Shown: piece after piece, positions 6,158-8,088 of the stretch | Position numbering within the stretch: the stretch's first letter is position 1 | Layout of the letters: the number at the start of each line of letters is the position of its first letter | From: an uncultured Mesorhizobium sp. | Lineage (GTDB): Bacteria; Pseudomonadota; Alphaproteobacteria; Rhizobiales; Rhizobiaceae | DNA length: 8,088 nt | NCBI GenBank assembly: GCA_937958475.1 | Contig: CALFXR010000105.1 | Location: 1 to 8,088 of the forward strand | Reading direction: 5' to 3' | Made by a program: the position numbers and the translations under genes | Notes under the pieces: generated by a model | The model's database searches: none | The model's input: the letters and a program-made list of their open reading frames with translations, nothing else | What the model was told of the DNA's origin: nothing

Positions 6158-7405
6158 ATGAGGAAGCTAATCGAGTCGACGGCGCTTGCGCTGTCTATCC
6201 TGGGTGCCACCGCCTTGTCGGTGATGGCGCAGGAAACGCTGAAGATCGCCTATGTCGACCCGCTATCGGGCGGCGGCGCGAGCATCGGCCAGATCGGCAT
6301 GAACCAGCTCAACTTCATCGCCGACGAGATCAACGCCAAGGGCGGGGTCAACGGCAAGAAGGTCGAGGTGATCGGCTACGACAACCAGACCAATCCGCAG
6401 GTCAGCCTCGTCCAGGTGCAGAAGGCGATCGACGAGGGCATCAAGGTGATCGTGCAGGGCAACGGCTCGTCGGTCGCCGTCGCCGTGTCGGACTTCATCA
6501 CCAAGTACAATGACCGCAATCCCGGTGCCAACATCGTCCACCTGAACTACGCGGCGATCGACCCGGTCCTGACCAACGAGAAGTGCAGCTACTGGCACCT
6601 CACCTGGGACGCCAGCGCCGCCATCAAGATGGAAGCTCTGACCAACTTCATCAAGGACAAGCAGGACCTCAAGAAGGTCTACCTGATCTCGCAGGACTAC
6701 TCGTTCGGCCATGCCGTCGCCAGCGCGGCGAAGAGCATGCTGCAGACGAAGCGTCCCGACGTCGAGATCGTCGGCGACGAGTTCCATCCGCTGGTCAAGA
6801 TCACCGATTTCTCGCCCTATGTCGCCAAGATCCAGGCGTCGGGCGCCGACACCGTCATCACCGGAAACTGGGGGCAGGACCTGGCCCTGCTGATCAAGGC
6901 CGCCGGCCAGGCCGGCCTGAACGTCAACTGGTACACCTTCTACGCCGGCGGCGCCGGCGCGCCCACCGCGATCAAGCAGGCGGGCCTGGAGAACAAGGTC
7001 TTCCAGATCAACGAGGGCATCAACAACCAGGGCTACGGTCCGGCCGAGGAACGCGCCGGGGCTCTGATGAAGCGCTTCTCCGACGCGCCCGTCTATTATC
7101 CCCGCATGTTCAACATGATGGACATGGTCTTCAAGGCGATGGAGGAAGCCAAGTCCGAGGATCCGGGCGATTTCGTTCCTAAGCTCGAAGGCATGAAGCA
7201 CAAGAGCTTCGCTGCCGGCGACGAGGGCTTCATGCGCGCCGACGACCACCAGTTCTTCCAGCCGCTCTACATCTCGACGCTGGGTACCTTGGAGCCCGGG
7301 CAGAAATTCGACGAAGAGCACACGGGCTGGGGCTGGAAGATGGCGGCGGCGGTGCCGACCGAATCCACCCTGCTTCCCACGACCTGCCAGATGAAGCGTC
7401 CCTGA
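6158..7405 (+). CDS. HAAT (branched-chain amino acid/amide-type) ABC transporter substrate-binding protein
   Basis: This complete 415-residue periplasmic receptor would bind an amino acid, amide or similar small solute and pass it to the LivH/LivM-type permeases downstream. Residues 1-24 are a signal peptide: basic MRK, a hydrophobic core ALALSILGATALSV, and likely cleavage at VMA|QE after Ala24. The mature protein opens with LKIAYVDPLSGGGASIGQIG, the standard first strand and ligand loop of Peripla_BP_6 proteins, and continues with GGVNGKKVEVIGYDNQTNP, NGSSVAVAVSDF and the second-lobe stretch KKVYLISQDYSFGHAVA. FSPYVAKIQASGADTVITGNWGQD and the late WGWKM follow the family pattern. Cys143 and Cys410 are the only cysteines noticed and could bridge the two ends of the mature chain. 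Start 6158 is chosen for the ribosome site and because the signal peptide begins there. The family call is firm. The ligand is unknown, since this family also includes aromatic-acid, urea and amide receptors. Confidence 0.93.
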   Translation: MRKLIESTALALSILGATALSVMAQETLKIAYVDPLSGGGASIGQIGMNQLNFIADEINAKGGVNGKKVEVIGYDNQTNPQVSLVQVQKAIDEGIKVIVQGNGSSVAVAVSDFITKYNDRNPGANIVHLNYAAIDPVLTNEKCSYWHLTWDASAAIKMEALTNFIKDKQDLKKVYLISQDYSFGHAVASAAKSMLQTKRPDVEIVGDEFHPLVKITDFSPYVAKIQASGADTVITGNWGQDLALLIKAAGQAGLNVNWYTFYAGGAGAPTAIKQAGLENKVFQINEGINNQGYGPAEERAGALMKRFSDAPVYYPRMFNMMDMVFKAMEEAKSEDPGDFVPKLEGMKHKSFAAGDEGFMRADDHQFFQPLYISTLGTLEPGQKFDEEHTGWGWKMAAAVPTESTLLPTTCQMKRP

Positions 7406-7413
7406 CGCGACGA

Positions 7414-7436
7414 GGGCGGTGCCGCCGGCACCGCCC
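7414..7436. repeat. Hairpin between the Liv-type binding-protein and permease genes
   Basis: GGGCGGTGCC (7414-7423) and GGCACCGCCC (7427-7436) form a perfect 10-bp stem around a GCC loop, 8 bases after the stop codon. No T-run follows (CTACTTCC), and the permease gene begins 56 bases later. As in operon 1, the position suggests mRNA protection or partial termination that lowers permease relative to binding protein. This role is inferred. Confidence 0.7.
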
Positions 7437-7492
7437 CTACTTCCAGGCAACCTTCTTGATCGCTGCTGCGGCGGCGCGGGGAAAGCGGGACC

Positions 7493-8088
7493 GTGCTCGA
7501 GATCGTCATCATTTCGACGCTGAACGGCGTCCTGTACGGCATGCTGCTGTTCCTGATGGCCAGCGGCCTAACCGTCATCTTCTCGATGATGGGCGTGCTC
7601 AACCTCGCCCATGCGAGCTTCTATATGCTGGGCGCCTTCTTCGGCTTCGAGATCAGCCGCCGGCTGGGCTTCTGGCCGGCGCTCGTCGTCGCCCCGGTGC
7701 TTGTTGCGTTGATCGGCATGGCGGTCGAGCGCTACGGGCTGCGACGCGTCCACAGGCACGGACACGTCGCGGAGCTGCTCTTCACCTTCGGGCTGACCTT
7801 CGTCATCAAGGAGGTCGTGGAGATGGTGTGGGGCAAGCTGCCGACCGACTACCGCGTGCCGCCGGCGCTCGACTTTTCCGCCTTCACGCTGTTCTCGAGC
7901 AGCTATCCCGCGTTCAAGCTGTTCGTCCTGCTGATCTCGGTGGCGATCTTTCTTGTCCTCCTGATGATCATCCGCCACACGCGCATCGGCCTGATCGTCC
8001 AGGCGGCGCTCAGCCATCCCGGAATGGTCGGCATGCTCGGCCACAATGTCGATCGCATCTTCATGCTGGTCTTCGGCGTCGGCGTCGG
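7493..8088 (+). CDS. LivH-type branched-chain amino acid ABC transporter permease, 5' part
   Basis: The frame is open from GTG 7493 to the window edge, giving 198 residues of a protein usually near 290. It is an inner-membrane permease subunit that would pair with a LivM-type partner. The start MLEIVIISTLNGVLYGMLLF, then ASGLTVIFSMMGVLNLAHASFYMLGAFF, is the characteristic LivH N-terminus with two membrane helices. Further hydrophobic helices lie near residues 63-78, 100-115 and 150-168. RIGLIVQAALSHPGMVGMLGHNVDRIF, at about 171-197, is the cytoplasmic loop that contacts the ATPase. The GTG start agrees with the family's usual N-terminus. The upstream GGGGA at 7478-7482 is a modest ribosome site 10 bases away. 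It sits 87 bases downstream of the binding-protein gene, after a hairpin, so the two are probably one operon with weaker permease expression. Liv ATPase and LivM genes are expected beyond the edge. The exact substrate is unknown. Confidence 0.92.
   Translation, partial: MLEIVIISTLNGVLYGMLLFLMASGLTVIFSMMGVLNLAHASFYMLGAFFGFEISRRLGFWPALVVAPVLVALIGMAVERYGLRRVHRHGHVAELLFTFGLTFVIKEVVEMVWGKLPTDYRVPPALDFSAFTLFSSSYPAFKLFVLLISVAIFLVLLMIIRHTRIGLIVQAALSHPGMVGMLGHNVDRIFMLVFGVGV

Noticed and set aside
6055..6513. 152-codon + strand frame overlapping the Liv-type binding-protein start
   Set aside because: Most of it overlaps the binding protein in another frame and becomes an Arg/Gly/Gln-rich shadow after about residue 40. 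There is no ribosome site at its ATG.

Overview
The window is GC-rich (about two thirds G+C by eye), with strong C/G preference at third codon positions and nearly all coding capacity on the + strand. It holds parts of two adjacent ABC import operons of different families. This density of importers, together with the gene types, suggests an alphaproteobacterium of the Hyphomicrobiales (Mesorhizobium/Phyllobacteriaceae-like). That placement is inference from style and not from a marker gene.

Operon 1 (1-5603) is a CUT2 (ribose/xylose-type) carbohydrate importer. It contains the 3' part of an RbsB-like periplasmic binding protein, then a strong palindromic hairpin, then an RbsC-like permease. 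The permease continues in the same frame into a complete C-terminal six-bladed propeller of the SMP-30/gluconolactonase/strictosidine-synthase-like (APMAP-type) family. Next come a separate, diverged propeller of the same family and a two-domain RbsA-like ATPase. The last three genes are joined by two 4-base ATGA overlaps, each with a Shine-Dalgarno sequence 7 bases upstream, so they are probably made together. The fused propeller keeps the residues expected to bind the metal (E389, N541, D587). The stand-alone propeller appears to have lost them (WPGG and GYPGR in place of FPNG and GYPDN). Neither propeller has a visible export signal, and the positively charged segment after the last membrane helix suggests the fused one faces the cytoplasm.

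A 554-base non-coding gap (5604-6157) follows. It contains a weak hairpin after the ATPase gene, a nested inverted repeat (5780-5824), an A/T-rich island (5831-5847) that is the most promoter-like spot, and a long GC-rich leader with small repeats.

Operon 2 (6158 to the window end) is the start of a HAAT (branched-chain amino acid/amide-type, Liv) importer. It contains a complete secreted binding protein with a clear signal peptide, a 10-bp GC hairpin, and the first 198 codons of a LivH-type permease starting at GTG. The remaining Liv genes would lie beyond the window.

The most unusual element is the transporter-propeller fusion paired with a second, apparently ligand-less propeller in the same operon. 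One possible reading is a CUT2 importer that processes its substrate (for instance a lactone) at the membrane exit, with a non-catalytic partner. The substrate cannot be read from the sequence.
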